From contig NZ_UCOB01000018.1 in assembly GCF_900474295.1 (NCBI RefSeq), positions 1 through 47,132 on the forward strand: a stretch of DNA of 47,132 nucleotides, written 5' to 3'. A program made the translations under genes and the position numbers. How positions within the stretch are numbered: position 1 is the first letter of the stretch; the number at the start of each line of letters is the position of its first letter. The DNA is from Synechococcus sp. UW140. Its GTDB lineage: Bacteria > Cyanobacteriota > Cyanobacteriia > PCC-6307 > Cyanobiaceae. The notes below the pieces were generated by a model, which did no database searches, was not told where the DNA came from, and saw only the letters and a list, made by a program, of their open reading frames with translations. Below are positions 33,417 through 43,008 of this stretch, in pieces.

Positions 33417-34991
33417 TCAGACGGGTTGGAGTTCGCGGGTGCTTTTCGGCTCTTCAGGTGGCAGAGATTCGAGCTGGTCACGAATTTCTTGCTGCACGAT
33501 CGAGCGGTACTCGAGGAAATGCTCATTGTGGGCAAGCACCACAAGGAACTGTTCGAGCATGGCCGGGTTGCTTCGTGCCATACCGATCATGTAGCGCCAG
33601 AAACGGCTGCGGGTATTGCGCTTAAGGCCCTGACGCCAGATCACAATCGCGAGAGCGCGAAGATCCGTGAGGGTTGGAAGTTTGGTGGACCCCTTCCAGC
33701 GGGGTGCTCCCATCTTTAAGTAGTAGGAATAGACTCGATCCATGTAGGCATTGGGCTCATAGAGAGCGCAGAACGCCTCGACGTATTCATTGGCAATATC
33801 CCGGATCGGACGGGTTGGTTCGAAATTGAGAAGGTTGGTCTGGTTGACCCCTTTGGCGGCATCCTTGTCTTGGATCAGGCGCCCTTCTTTTTCCAGTCGA
33901 TGCCACAGCGCGGTATTGGGCAGTGCCTGCAGCATTCCCATCATCGCGGCCGGTATTCCAGTGCGGGTGACGAAGTCCACAATCCGGCGTCCGGCCCCTT
34001 CTTTCTCGCCATCAAAACCGATGATGAATCCGGCCATCACCCGGATGCCATTGGCCGTGATTCGATCCACTGCCGCATCCAGTGGATTGCGGGTGTTCTG
34101 TACTTTTCGGGCCGTTTCCAGGCTGGCTTCGTCTGGTGTTTCGATGCCGAGGAAGACGCTTTCGAAGCGAGCCTCGTGCATCATTCGCATCATCTCGTCG
34201 TCATCAGCTAGGTCGACGGATGCCTCCGTGGCAAAGCTGAACGGATAACCCCGTTCTTCTTGCCAGGCCTTGATTTGCGGCAGCAGCAGTTTGGCGTTGC
34301 GTTTGTTGCCGATGAAGTTGTCATCGACCAAGAAGATGGATCGCCGCCAGCCAAGGTCGTACAGCGACTGCAGCTCAGCCACAAGCTGCTCAGGAGTTTT
34401 TGTGCGTGGCTTTCGGCCATACAGCACGATGATGTCGCAGAACTCACAGTTGAACGGACAGCCTCGAGAGAACTGAACGCTCATGGAGTCATAAGCATCC
34501 AACTGGAGCAGGTCGAACCGTGGAATGGGTGTTCCGGTGACATCGGGCTTGTCGCCTTCTGCGCTGAATCTTCCACTGGTGTCTCCGCGTTGAATCGCCT
34601 CGATAAACAAAGGCAGGGTGATTTCACCCTCATCCAGCACTTTGAAATCGGCTTTGGCAATCTCCGGTGCGTCTGGCGTAGAGCTGGCATAAGGACCGCC
34701 GACAGCGACAAGCAGTCCACGACTTTTGGCGATGGAGATCTGTTTCTCCATGTCGTCCTTCTGGACGATCATGCCTGAGATCACAACCAGTTCCGCCCAG
34801 TCCCATTCGGCTTCGCTAACTTCCCGCACGTTGCGGTCCACCAGCTTCATCTCCCACTCCTGAGGAAGCAGTGCAGCCACAGTCGCTAGCCCAAGGGGTG
34901 GGAGCAGCACCTTGCGGTTCACCAGCTCAAGGATCTTTTCGTAGCTCCAGAACGTTTTCGGGAACTCCGGATAAACAAAAAGGGTTCGCAT
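33417..34991 (-). CDS. B12-binding-domain radical SAM protein (DUF4070 type)
   Basis: A 524-residue protein. The N-terminal ~140 residues form a cobalamin-binding-like Rossmann domain (LLPPLGLATVAALLPQ, VDRNVRE, VVISGMIVQKDDM). The radical SAM core follows, with SRGCPFNCEFCD carrying the CxxxCxxC [4Fe-4S] ligands. A C-terminal DUF4070 domain has TRTGIPAAMMGMLQALPNT. The architecture resembles the hopanoid methylase HpnP group but the N-terminus differs, so I do not call it hpnP. It probably methylates or rearranges an unknown substrate. ATG at 34991 gives MRTLFVYPEFPKTFWS, the usual start. Confidence 0.9.
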   Translation of the reverse strand: MRTLFVYPEFPKTFWSYEKILELVNRKVLLPPLGLATVAALLPQEWEMKLVDRNVREVSEAEWDWAELVVISGMIVQKDDMEKQISIAKSRGLLVAVGGPYASSTPDAPEIAKADFKVLDEGEITLPLFIEAIQRGDTSGRFSAEGDKPDVTGTPIPRFDLLQLDAYDSMSVQFSRGCPFNCEFCDIIVLYGRKPRTKTPEQLVAELQSLYDLGWRRSIFLVDDNFIGNKRNAKLLLPQIKAWQEERGYPFSFATEASVDLADDDEMMRMMHEARFESVFLGIETPDEASLETARKVQNTRNPLDAAVDRITANGIRVMAGFIIGFDGEKEGAGRRIVDFVTRTGIPAAMMGMLQALPNTALWHRLEKEGRLIQDKDAAKGVNQTNLLNFEPTRPIRDIANEYVEAFCALYEPNAYMDRVYSYYLKMGAPRWKGSTKLPTLTDLRALAIVIWRQGLKRNTRSRFWRYMIGMARSNPAMLEQFLVVLAHNEHFLEYRSIVQQEIRDQLESLPPEEPKSTRELQPV

Positions 34992-35168
34992 GGAAGCGCT
35001 GCGACAGGGCAGAGATGGGGAACGGTGTGCTGCCGGAGCAGAAGCAGGTGGCCGAACTTGGGCGCTGGCCCGTCCGAGATCAGTCAATCGAATGCGACAA
35101 CCTTAAGGGGTATTTGGCTGTGCCAGCCCTCGGGTCTGATCTAATAGACCAGTCTTGCCATCACTGCC
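34992..35168. promoter_or_regulatory. Divergent promoter region between the radical SAM gene and petL
   Basis: This 177-nt gap feeds both directions. GGTCT...AGACC (35134-35151) encloses CTAAT/TAATAG, a plausible -10 element about 20 nt before the petL start. A short GGCTG-TGC-CAGCC hairpin lies just upstream. No convincing -35 box is seen. The placement fits petL being transcribed alone. Confidence 0.35.
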
Positions 35169-35261
35169 GTGGGTGTTGTCTTCTATCTGGGTCTGGTTGG
35201 TGCAGGCCTTGTCGCCGCTGCTGTGATCGGTGGAGTACTGCGTGGAATCAAGTTGATCTGA
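35169..35261 (+). CDS. petL: Cytochrome b6f complex subunit 6 (PetL)
   Basis: A 30-residue single-helix protein starting at GTG 35169. It has one hydrophobic segment (VVFYLGLVGAGLVAAAVIGG) and ends in VLRGIKLI; the LRxIKLI ending is typical of PetL. PetL is a small peripheral subunit that stabilises the thylakoid cytochrome b6f dimer. The gene is short enough to be missed by automatic calling. There is no in-frame ATG nearby. Upstream lie TAATAG (about 35143-35148) and a small GGTCT/AGACC inverted repeat that may be part of the promoter. It converges on the MFS gene with 18 nt between stops. Confidence 0.82.
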   Translation: MGVVFYLGLVGAGLVAAAVIGGVLRGIKLI

Positions 35262-35279
35262 AGCTCTTGCAGCGGATCT

Positions 35280-36512
35280 TCACTCTGTTTCCGTCCTCTC
35301 AGGGAGAACGGTTTCGCCACGCCTCCAGATTTCCCAACCAGCCAGCACTAGCCCCACACCGCCTGTGATGGCGAAGGTGTGACTGAGTCCAACTGTGGTC
35401 GCGAGAGCTGCAGCGATCAGACCGCTCAGCCCACCCCCACCAAGAAAGGCGATCTGGCTGAGTCCGGCCATGCGTCCGCGGATGATCTGAGGTGTGCCCA
35501 CCTGGGTGATCATGTTGGCGCTGCTGAGCAGGCCTGCAGTGCCTGCGCCGATGAGCAGGGCCATGGTTAATACCATGGTGACCGATCCCCCTTTGGCCAT
35601 GCCCAGTTGCGCCACAGCGGTGATCAAGGCGAAGCATCCCAGTGTCATCGCGGGTCGACGGCTGAATTTGTGGCTGTTGCGTTGCAGTACCACCCCACCG
35701 GCAATGCTTCCAGCCGCCAGAACACTGGTGAAAAGACCAAGGTCTCGGGGATCAGGGCCGAGGGTGTCGGCAGCGATCAGAGGCGCCAGGCCAGGATGAA
35801 AGAAACCCACAACGCAGATCACAGCCGTGAACTGCAGGACGTTGCGCAGAATCGGTCCACAGTCGTTCCACGCTGTTCGCAGTGATGCGCTGCTGGAACC
35901 GGTGCTGCGTTGCTCCTGAGCTGTATTGGGCTGCAGTAGCCAAATCACACTGGCGATCGGTAGCAGGTAGCTAAAGGCATCGATGCTCAGGGCCATGGCC
36001 GGTCCCGTTAGCGCTACGAGCCAGCCGCCGATCGGTGGTCCCACCAGCTTCCCCACGTTGAACACCACGGAAAAGCTGGTGAGGTAAGGGGCCAATTGCT
36101 GGGGTTCATCCACTAGCAGGGCGCAGTATTTATTGCGGGCTGTCAGTTCGTATGCACCGGCCACCCCCATGAGCAGTGTGCTGAGCAGGAGCACGCTCAC
36201 CTGTGCTTTGCCGTTGAGTAGGGGAATCGCAAGGGCACCGATCAGGCCCGCTCCGAGCAGAGCCCACTGCGCCTGCACCAGAACCTGTTCGCAACCGATT
36301 CGGTCCGTTCGCACCCCGGCAGGACCACTGACCAGCAGGGTTGGCAAGGAGAGGGCGGCGAAATGCAGAGCCAGCAGCATCGCGTTCTGGGTGCCGCTCA
36401 TCAAAATCCAGCCCTTGGCCGTGAGTCCCGCGAAGGAGCCCGCCGTGCTCAGGCCTGAAGCGATCAGAAAGATAGTGCGTTGCCGTTGGTGCCAGTTGGA
36501 ATCGACTCTCAC
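35280..36512 (-). CDS. Major facilitator superfamily transporter (DHA3/EntS-like)
   Basis: A 410-residue protein with 12 predicted membrane helices. The early [20 protein letters not shown] and the [13 protein letters not shown] loop (the MFS motif A region) resemble the DHA3 group of exporters that includes the enterobactin exporter EntS and macrolide pumps. The [20 protein letters not shown] loop repeats the motif in the second half. It starts with GTG at 36512, overlapping the rimO stop (GTGA). Substrate is not predictable; siderophore or drug export are options known for the group. Confidence 0.87.
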   Translation of the reverse strand: MRVDSNWHQRQRTIFLIASGLSTAGSFAGLTAKGWILMSGTQNAMLLALHFAALSLPTLLVSGPAGVRTDRIGCEQVLVQAQWALLGAGLIGALAIPLLNGKAQVSVLLLSTLLMGVAGAYELTARNKYCALLVDEPQQLAPYLTSFSVVFNVGKLVGPPIGGWLVALTGPAMALSIDAFSYLLPIASVIWLLQPNTAQEQRSTGSSSASLRTAWNDCGPILRNVLQFTAVICVVGFFHPGLAPLIAADTLGPDPRDLGLFTSVLAAGSIAGGVVLQRNSHKFSRRPAMTLGCFALITAVAQLGMAKGGSVTMVLTMALLIGAGTAGLLSSANMITQVGTPQIIRGRMAGLSQIAFLGGGGLSGLIAAALATTVGLSHTFAITGGVGLVLAGWEIWRRGETVLPERTETE

Positions 36513-37906
36513 AAGGCGCTGCGCGCCGCTGTGACCATGTCGGCTGCTCCGACCAGCTTGCCGGTGAGGTCGTAAACGTCGGCACCGGTAATCAGCACAG
36601 GCACCATGGTGCCCGGGCTTGCCTGGATGCCGTTATCGCTGGGTTGCACCAGCACCTCTCCATCCACCTCCGGAGCGAAGCGTGCGCAGCGGCCAATCAT
36701 CTCGCCGGTGGTGGGGTTGTGTTGTTCGATCAGAACATCAACCGTGCGGCCCACCCAGCTGGCGTTGCCCGCAGCTGAAATGGGTTGCTGCAGGCCCATC
36801 AGTTTGTCCTTGCGAGCGATGGCCACCTCCTGGGGAACGTGGTCAGGAAGGGTGGCTGCCGGTGTGCCGTCTTCCGGGGAGAACGTGAAGACGCCCACAT
36901 GGTCGAAGCGCTGACGCTCGATGAACGAGGCCAGATGCTCGAATTGAGACTCCGTTTCACCAGGAAATCCGACAATCAGCGTCGTGCGCAGCACGGCATC
37001 CGGCAGTTGCTCACGGATCTGATCCAGCAGGCGTTCGTTCACGTCGGCCTGCCAGGGGCGGTTCATGGCGCGCAGCACATCAGGATGGCTGTGTTGAAGA
37101 GGGAGGTCGAGGTAGGGCAGCACGTTGGGCACCTCCCGGTATGCAGCCAGCACCTCTGGTGTGAGCCCTGTGGGGTAGGCGTAGTGCACTCGGATCCAGG
37201 GAATCTCCACTTCGCCAAGGGCCCTGAGCAGATCTGCCAGCCGAGGCTTGCCGTAGAGATCGAGTCCGTAGTTGGTCGTGATCTGGCTGATCAGGATCAG
37301 CTCCTGCACGCCCTGGGCCGCCAGCTGATGGGCTTCGGCCACGATCGATTCAATCGGCCGTGAGCGCTGGTTGCCGCGAAGGTGGGGAATGATGCAGAAG
37401 GCACAGCGGTAATCACAGCCTTCGGCCACCTTCAAATAGGCCACGGCTTCGCCAGTGGTGCGGTAGCGCGGCAGGTGTTCATCGCCCACAAAGGTGGGGG
37501 TTTTGCTCACCTGATTGACGCGCTCTCCGGCTTCAACCCGCTTGAGCACGTCCACGATGTGCTGGTAATCACCCGTGCCCACGATCGCTTTCGCCTCGGG
37601 AAGCGATTCGAGCAGTTCCTCCTGGAAATGTTGGGCCAAGCATCCGGCGATGATCAGTTCCTTGCCTTGTTCGGCCAATCCCACCAGGGTGCGCACCGAT
37701 TCTTCTCTGGCGTCCTGGATGAAACTGCAGGTGTTCACAACCACAACGTTGGCATCTGTTTCGTCGCTGCTGACGCCATAACCCGCTTCTGAGAGCAGGC
37801 CGAGCATGTGTTCGGTATCCACCCGGTTTTTCTCGCAGCCCAGATGTGCGAAGGCCACTGTCGGCCGTGCTGCCTTTGCACTTGCGGTCGTTGCGTTTGC
37901 CGCCAT
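36509..37906 (-). CDS. rimO: Ribosomal protein S12 methylthiotransferase
   Basis: A 465-residue radical SAM methylthiotransferase that modifies a conserved Asp of ribosomal protein S12. The N-terminal UPF0004 domain has the three cluster cysteines in [19 protein letters not shown] and AGCLAQHF. The radical SAM motif is [15 protein letters not shown] (CxxxCxxC). A TRAM domain (about 395-460) ends the protein. GCEKN with VDTE distinguishes RimO from MiaB. It is divergent from the VKOR gene (123 nt gap) and overlaps the MFS gene downstream. Confidence 0.94.
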   Translation of the reverse strand: MAANATTASAKAARPTVAFAHLGCEKNRVDTEHMLGLLSEAGYGVSSDETDANVVVVNTCSFIQDAREESVRTLVGLAEQGKELIIAGCLAQHFQEELLESLPEAKAIVGTGDYQHIVDVLKRVEAGERVNQVSKTPTFVGDEHLPRYRTTGEAVAYLKVAEGCDYRCAFCIIPHLRGNQRSRPIESIVAEAHQLAAQGVQELILISQITTNYGLDLYGKPRLADLLRALGEVEIPWIRVHYAYPTGLTPEVLAAYREVPNVLPYLDLPLQHSHPDVLRAMNRPWQADVNERLLDQIREQLPDAVLRTTLIVGFPGETESQFEHLASFIERQRFDHVGVFTFSPEDGTPAATLPDHVPQEVAIARKDKLMGLQQPISAAGNASWVGRTVDVLIEQHNPTTGEMIGRCARFAPEVDGEVLVQPSDNGIQASPGTMVPVLITGADVYDLTGKLVGAADMVTAARSAL

Positions 37907-38029
37907 GGCCGCACCACTTAATTCTTCACCTTACGGTTGCACCTGCAACGCTCTGATCCAAGCCTCACAGCTCTGGAGCTGAAGAAGGCAGCCATGCCTG
38001 CCAAAATGACTGGTACCTGAACAGCCTCG

Positions 38030-38971
38030 ATGGCCACCACGCGCCTCACCAGTCGCCGCCGCCAGGACCCGGGCTCGAAATGGGTGCGGATCGCTATGGC
38101 CGTTCTGGCCACTGTTGGCGTGATCGATACCGGTTCGATCACGCTTCAACGCTGGAATCTGCTGGGTCCTCTGACCTGCCCTGTTGGAGGAGATGGCTGC
38201 GACAAGGTGCTCAGCAGTGTGTGGGGAACTCTTTTTCAAGGAGATGGCTTCACCATTCCGCTGTCGTTTGCTGGATTGCTCGCTTACCTAGCGGTGCTGG
38301 TGATGGCGATTGGGCCTTTGTTGCCCGGGTTGGCGGAAAACAAAACAGATCTGTCCCGCCGTACTTGGTGGGGTCTGTTTACGGTCTCTCTTGCCATGGC
38401 GGTGTTCAGCTTGGTGCTGATCGGCCTGATGGTGTTCAAGATTCAGGCCTTTTGTTTTTTCTGTGTTTTATCGGCACTGATCTCCTTAACGCTTGTTGTC
38501 CTGGCGGTGGCCGGTGGTGGTTGGGATGACCCTGCCAAGTTGCTGTTTCGAGGTGTTCTTCTGGCCCTCGCTGTGCTGTTGGGAAGTTTGATCTGGGCTT
38601 CTGTTGTCGATCCCAACCGGCCTGCAGCATCACCGGTCGGCCAGCGCACGGGGCCACCCGTCACCAGCCCTAGCTCGCCCGCGAAAATCGCTCTGGCCGA
38701 ACATCTCAGCGCAGAAGGGGCTGTGCTGTACACCGCTCACTGGTGTCCTCATTGTCATGATCAGAAAGAGCTTTTCGGGAAGCAAGCCACGGACAAACTC
38801 GATGTGGTGGAGTGTGCGCCTGATGGTCTGAATGGCCAGCCCAAGCTTTGTGCCAGCAAGGGGATTGAAGGTTTTCCCAGCTGGGAGATCAATGGTCAGC
38901 TTGATTCAGGCGTCAAGCCTCTCGAAACCTTGGCAGGCCTCTCGAATTACAAAGGGCCTTCTGATTTCTGA
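38030..38971 (+). CDS. VKOR-thioredoxin fusion protein (disulfide bond formation)
   Basis: A 313-residue protein. The N-terminal VKOR domain has 4-5 membrane helices, the loop pair Cys50/Cys57 (TCPVGGDGCDKVLSS) and the active-site CFFC (Cys142, Cys145). A Pro/Ser linker (about 195-217) leads to a thioredoxin-like domain with CPHC (Cys239, Cys242) plus Cys262 and Cys274. Homologues in cyanobacteria and plants (LTO1) form disulfides in exported or lumenal proteins and pass electrons to quinone. In plants LTO1 supports photosystem II assembly. ATG at 38030 is clear. It converges with nadB (21 nt between stops). Confidence 0.94.
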   Translation: MATTRLTSRRRQDPGSKWVRIAMAVLATVGVIDTGSITLQRWNLLGPLTCPVGGDGCDKVLSSVWGTLFQGDGFTIPLSFAGLLAYLAVLVMAIGPLLPGLAENKTDLSRRTWWGLFTVSLAMAVFSLVLIGLMVFKIQAFCFFCVLSALISLTLVVLAVAGGGWDDPAKLLFRGVLLALAVLLGSLIWASVVDPNRPAASPVGQRTGPPVTSPSSPAKIALAEHLSAEGAVLYTAHWCPHCHDQKELFGKQATDKLDVVECAPDGLNGQPKLCASKGIEGFPSWEINGQLDSGVKPLETLAGLSNYKGPSDF

Positions 38972-38992
38972 TGCCATCCCTTTACTGCTGTC

Positions 38993-40678
38993 TTAGGGGC
39001 TAACCGGACGGGTGTGGATCATCCGTCCCCTGAGTTGCCTGGAGTGACACTGCCACTGCGGCATTGGCAGTGGGGCATCACTACGGAAATGACCTCCGCG
39101 GCTTTCCTGTCGGAACAGGCAGGCTTTCAGCAGCAGAGCACTTGTGCGCTGACGGTGGTTGAGATCCAGCAGCAGGTTGAGCTCCCGGCGACTGGGTTCT
39201 TCCAGTTGATGTTGCTGATCGAAGGCTTGAGCATCCAGTAGTGCCAAGGTTTCTTCTTGCTCGAAGCGCGGCATCGCTTCCAATGTTTGTTGCAGCACGG
39301 CTTGCATGCCGTGGACAGATCGGTCGACACCGGCGACGGCCCAGCACTGTTCACGCAATCGATCGATGCTGCGTGTGAGCTCAGAGGCTTGGATGCTGCT
39401 GCGCAGATTGGTCATTAAGGGGGGCTTGGCTGCACAAAGTGCGCGCACGCTTCGTTGACTCGCATCTGACCAGATCGGTAGATCGATCTCTCGTAGCTGC
39501 CGGGCGTAGACCAGGCATTCCATCAGGGAATTGCTTGCCAGCCGGTTGGCACCATGCACGCCTGTGCAGGCCGCTTCCCCAACGGCGTAGAGACCGGGAA
39601 CATTGGTCGATGCATGCTGGTTGGTGGCGATTCCCCCCATCCAGTAATGGGCGGCAGGGGCAACAGGCAATGGCTTGTCGAGGGGCTGGAGCCCAAATTC
39701 GCGGCAGTGTTCGAGGATTGTTGGAAATCGGCGTTGCGCCTGAGCCCGAGGGATGGTCCGCAGGTCCAGGCCAACGTGGTCTGTGCCCTCACGACGCATG
39801 CTGTGCACCAAAGCGCGACTGACCTGATCTCTGGGGGCGAGGTCACCTCCCTTCAGATCTGCCACAGGGCTGCGGCCAGAACCATCCACCAGGACGCCCC
39901 CTTCACCACGCACTGCTTCGGAAATTAGGAAGCAGGGAGCTCCTGGCAGATGCAGAGCCGTGGGGTGAAATTGCACGAACTCGAGGTCTTCGATTGCTGC
40001 GCCGGCTTGCCAGGCCAGCGCAACCCCTTCACCGGCTGCTTGAGCCGGATTGGTGGTGTTGGTGTAAAGGTGACCGCCGCCCCCGGTGGCAAGAACGACG
40101 GCCCTGGCTCGGATCCAGTGGAGGAGAGGGCCATCAATCACCTGCACGCCGCAGCAGCGACCGTCTTCGACCCAGAGCTTGCTAACGCGTACGCCCCTTC
40201 TGTGCAGCAACCCCTGTCGCTGTTCGACCCGCTCTCGAAGAACATCCACAAGCGCGCGACCCGTCTGGTCTTGCACATGCAGCACCCGGTGATGGCTGTG
40301 GGCCGCCTCTAGCGTGGTGGCGAGACTGCCGTCACTGTTGCGGTCAAAGGCCATCCCGACTTGCAACAGACGTTCCACGCACTGCGGTGCTTGATCCACC
40401 AGCAGTCGCACCGCATCTCCGTCGCAGAGTCCAGCCCCGGCTTGGAGTGTGTCGGCGGCATGGCTGCCTGCACTGTCGTCTGGGCGGGTGACGGAGGCGA
40501 TGCCTCCCTGTGCCCAGCGGCTTGAAGAACGACGACTGGTGTTGCGGTTGAGCAGAAGGATGTTCAGACCTTCGGGCAGCTCCAGGCATGTCATGAGCCC
40601 TGCCGCACCGGCTCCTACCACCACCACATCCCAGGGACCTGGTGGGATGGGGTCTCCGTGGGCAGAGACAACTCTCAT
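38993..40678 (-). CDS. nadB: L-aspartate oxidase
   Basis: A 561-residue FAD enzyme that makes iminoaspartate, the first step of NAD synthesis. VVVVGAGAAGLMTCLEL (residues 19-35) is the FAD Rossmann motif. SSSRWAQGGIASV, VQFHPTALHL, EAVRGEGGVLVD, HYWMGGIATNQHAST and GEAACTGVHGANRLASNSL follow in the usual order. The C-terminal ~130 residues are the helical domain. It lies downstream of psbU but is separated from it by a strong terminator overlapping its start region, so it probably needs its own promoter near 40680-40760. Confidence 0.93.
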   Translation of the reverse strand: MRVVSAHGDPIPPGPWDVVVVGAGAAGLMTCLELPEGLNILLLNRNTSRRSSSRWAQGGIASVTRPDDSAGSHAADTLQAGAGLCDGDAVRLLVDQAPQCVERLLQVGMAFDRNSDGSLATTLEAAHSHHRVLHVQDQTGRALVDVLRERVEQRQGLLHRRGVRVSKLWVEDGRCCGVQVIDGPLLHWIRARAVVLATGGGGHLYTNTTNPAQAAGEGVALAWQAGAAIEDLEFVQFHPTALHLPGAPCFLISEAVRGEGGVLVDGSGRSPVADLKGGDLAPRDQVSRALVHSMRREGTDHVGLDLRTIPRAQAQRRFPTILEHCREFGLQPLDKPLPVAPAAHYWMGGIATNQHASTNVPGLYAVGEAACTGVHGANRLASNSLMECLVYARQLREIDLPIWSDASQRSVRALCAAKPPLMTNLRSSIQASELTRSIDRLREQCWAVAGVDRSVHGMQAVLQQTLEAMPRFEQEETLALLDAQAFDQQHQLEEPSRRELNLLLDLNHRQRTSALLLKACLFRQESRGGHFRSDAPLPMPQWQCHSRQLRGRMIHTRPVSP

Positions 40679-40686
40679 GCCAGTAG

Positions 40687-40718
40687 AAAAAAAACCGCCG
40701 GCATTGCCGGCGGTTTCT
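40687..40718 (-). terminator. Terminator of psbU, directly ahead of nadB
   Basis: On the minus strand a perfect 10-bp stem (40706-40715 pairing with 40693-40702, 3-nt loop) is followed by a run of eight to nine T before the nadB ATG at 40678. On the plus strand the same stem is followed only by TTTCTTC. It therefore serves psbU, and the tract lies in the leader of nadB. Confidence 0.92.
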
Positions 40719-40761
40719 TCAACGACGTTTCAGATCGGAACGAATCGTTCAGAGCGGGGCC

Positions 40762-41139
40762 TCAGCGGTACTGGCCGTCGTTGATGCGATCAAAACCCTC
40801 ATTCTGGGCAATGGCGGGATCCGTGACCGTGAAGTTGTCGCGGTACTTGGAGAACAGTTCCTTTTGGCGGGCTGTCAGGTCGAGGCTGAGCACATCTTCA
40901 ACGCTGTTGTAAGGCCCACCGAGCACGATCTTGCCGGCAAGAGTCGGATACATGCCAGGGAACTGCTGGAAGCGACGAACAGAGGAGTTGTTCAGGTCAA
41001 CTTTGTCGCCGCGTTCGGCAATTTTGTCGTCGGCAACGTTGCGAATGGAATCGGCGTAGGCAGCTTGCGGAAGCACCAGCCCCAGCAAGAGGCCTGTCAT
41101 CACCACCACACCAGTCAGCCAGGAGACCAGCCGCTTCAT
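40762..41139 (-). CDS. psbU: Photosystem II 12-kDa extrinsic protein PsbU
   Basis: A 125-residue precursor. Residues 1-30 are a signal peptide (hydrophobic core, ending at AYA before DSIRN). The mature protein has KVDLNNSSVRRFQQFPGMYP and AGKIVLGGPYNSVEDVL, the helix-hairpin-helix pattern typical of PsbU. It binds the lumenal face of photosystem II and stabilises the oxygen-evolving cluster. GGAG lies 9-10 nt before the ATG. A strong terminator follows 44 nt after the stop. Confidence 0.96.
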   Translation of the reverse strand: MKRLVSWLTGVVVMTGLLLGLVLPQAAYADSIRNVADDKIAERGDKVDLNNSSVRRFQQFPGMYPTLAGKIVLGGPYNSVEDVLSLDLTARQKELFSKYRDNFTVTDPAIAQNEGFDRINDGQYR

Positions 41140-41251
41140 CGGAACACTCCGTCAGGAATCGGAACGAGACTTCCGGCATCGCCGGTATACGCACCATACA
41201 AGCGTGTCTAAGCCAATCTCTAGGCCAGATGACGAGCTTTTGCAGTTCGTT

Positions 41252-41983
41252 TCAGATCAGTCCACTCAGTGCGGGCTGAAGCAGGGCCATCAGCAGGAAC
41301 AGACCATCCACCATCAACGTTGTCACCAGAACCGATGCGGCCACTGCCCAGCAGTCGGAATGCAGGCTTGGGCGACGACTCCTCATGTGCATTTGGTTCG
41401 CCATGCCAAGAATCAGAGCCGCCAGGCCAAGCATCACGAGCAATGCGGAGGGATGGCGCAGGGACGCTGCTGCGGTGTTCAGAAGCGTGTTTGCCTCCGT
41501 TAACGGCGCTTGCACCACGGCTGGCCAGAAGCGCATCACGCCCGTGAGCGCCATGGCTAAATCGGTAAGGGCTGTGCCGATCAGGGAGGAGAGATAGAAC
41601 GTGCAACCCAGTCGCCAACGTCCGCCCAGTCCGGTGATGGCCAGGGGAAGTGCCAGAGCTTCAATCGGTAGGTGCCAGCTTGGGTGAGCTCGCAGCCATC
41701 CCCAGAACAGGCTGCCTGCTAACCAGCTGCCACTGAACCCCAGGAGTAGGGCCCCCATGTCTTTGCGGACTGGTTGCTGCTGCCAGCCGAGGGGGATGGC
41801 TACCGCCATCAGCACGATGGTGAACAGGCTGGCGCTGAATGGATGAATGCGCACCCAAGGGGCCTGCAGAAACACCGGCAACACCACCAGCGCACTACTC
41901 CACAGGCGCAGTGGTGTTTGCGAGACGCTATGGACGAAGGGGGTGTCCAGTACGGGGAGGACATCCAGCCTGCGGCGATCCAT
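41252..41983 (-). CDS. DUF3120 family membrane protein
   Basis: A 243-residue protein with about six membrane helices. LPVFLQAPWVRIHPFSASLFT (about residues 37-57) and GFSGSWLAGSLFWGWLRAHP are the conserved blocks of DUF3120, a cyanobacterial family of unknown function. ATG at 41983 gives MDRRRLDVLPVLDTPFV; the longer in-frame extension would run into the divergent uppP gene and is unlikely. It lies 112 nt upstream of psbU on the same strand. Confidence 0.85.
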   Translation of the reverse strand: MDRRRLDVLPVLDTPFVHSVSQTPLRLWSSALVVLPVFLQAPWVRIHPFSASLFTIVLMAVAIPLGWQQQPVRKDMGALLLGFSGSWLAGSLFWGWLRAHPSWHLPIEALALPLAITGLGGRWRLGCTFYLSSLIGTALTDLAMALTGVMRFWPAVVQAPLTEANTLLNTAAASLRHPSALLVMLGLAALILGMANQMHMRSRRPSLHSDCWAVAASVLVTTLMVDGLFLLMALLQPALSGLI

Positions 41984-42128
41984 GACTTTGCTTTGGATCA
42001 GGCCGCTGGGCAAAAGGGATGCCTCCGTTTGTGCAGTAAGGACCGAAACCTTAGAAGATGCTTCCAAGAAAAGGAGGCTGGCGCCAATGCCGGCAACCGC
42101 ATAGCGTCCTGATGCATTGGCTTTTGCA

Positions 42129-42989
42129 ATGACTGACGTGGTGGCGGCACCCGGGCTGCTTGAAGCCTGTTGGCGCAATTTGATTCTTGGGGTGGTGCAA
42201 GGACTGACGGAGTTTTTGCCCATCAGCAGCACCGCCCATCTCAAGGTTGTGCCCGTGCTGGCGGGATGGGGAGATCCTGGTGTGTCGATCACCGCCGTGA
42301 TTCAGCTCGGCAGTATTGCCGCGGTAATTGCTTACTTCCGCAACGACCTCAACAATGTGCTGCGAGGAATCACGGCTGCAGTGGCTCGCGGCCAGTGGAG
42401 GGAACCACAGGCCAGGCTCGGACTGGCGATGGCAGTCGGCACCTTGCCGATCTTGTTGGCAGGATTTCTGATCAAGGTGTTCTGGCCCGGTTACGCCACA
42501 TCCCCTTTGCGCAGCGTTCCAGCGATTGCGATTGTCTCGATCGTGATGGCCCTGCTGCTGGCTTTGGCAGAACAGTTGGGTCCTCGGATTAAAAATCTGG
42601 ATCAGGTGCAGGGGCGCGATGGCCTCGTGGTGGGTCTGGCCCAGGTGCTGGCTCTCATCCCTGGTGTGTCCCGCTCCGGCAGCACACTCACTGCTTCTCT
42701 CTTTGATGGATGGCAGCGGGCCGATGCAGCTCGCTTTTCCTTCCTTTTGGGGATCCCGGCCATCAGCATTGCCGGTCTCGTGGAGCTGAAGGATGCCTTT
42801 TCCGACCCAAGTTCAGGCGGTGTTCTGCCATTGTTGGTGGGGATTGTCTCCGCTGCTGTGGTGTCGTGGCTGGCGATTGACTGGTTGATCCGTTATCTGC
42901 AGCGCCACAGCACCTGGATCTTTGTTGCGTATCGCTTGCTCTTCGGGGTGTTGCTTCTGGCCTGGTGGATGACAGCAGGATCAAACTGA
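42129..42989 (+). CDS. uppP: Undecaprenyl-diphosphate phosphatase (UppP/BacA)
   Basis: A 286-residue membrane protein that regenerates undecaprenyl phosphate, the lipid carrier for peptidoglycan and other envelope glycans. GLTEFLPISSTAHL (about residues 27-40) and PGVSRSGSTLTA (about 182-193) are the two catalytic signatures, carrying the essential Glu, Ser, His and Arg. ATG at 42129 is preferred over TTG 42117. This carrier would also serve the GT-C enzymes in the window. The next gene follows after 19 nt. Confidence 0.94.
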   Translation: MTDVVAAPGLLEACWRNLILGVVQGLTEFLPISSTAHLKVVPVLAGWGDPGVSITAVIQLGSIAAVIAYFRNDLNNVLRGITAAVARGQWREPQARLGLAMAVGTLPILLAGFLIKVFWPGYATSPLRSVPAIAIVSIVMALLLALAEQLGPRIKNLDQVQGRDGLVVGLAQVLALIPGVSRSGSTLTASLFDGWQRADAARFSFLLGIPAISIAGLVELKDAFSDPSSGGVLPLLVGIVSAAVVSWLAIDWLIRYLQRHSTWIFVAYRLLFGVLLLAWWMTAGSN

Positions 42990-43008
42990 GTACAGCAGCA
43001 GCTTCCAC

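Noticed and set aside
33417-34991. Calling the radical SAM protein hopanoid C-2 methylase (hpnP)
   Set aside because: The domain order is similar, but the N-terminus (MRTLFVYPEFPKTFWS) fits a different cyanobacterial DUF4070 group, and no other hopanoid gene is in the window.
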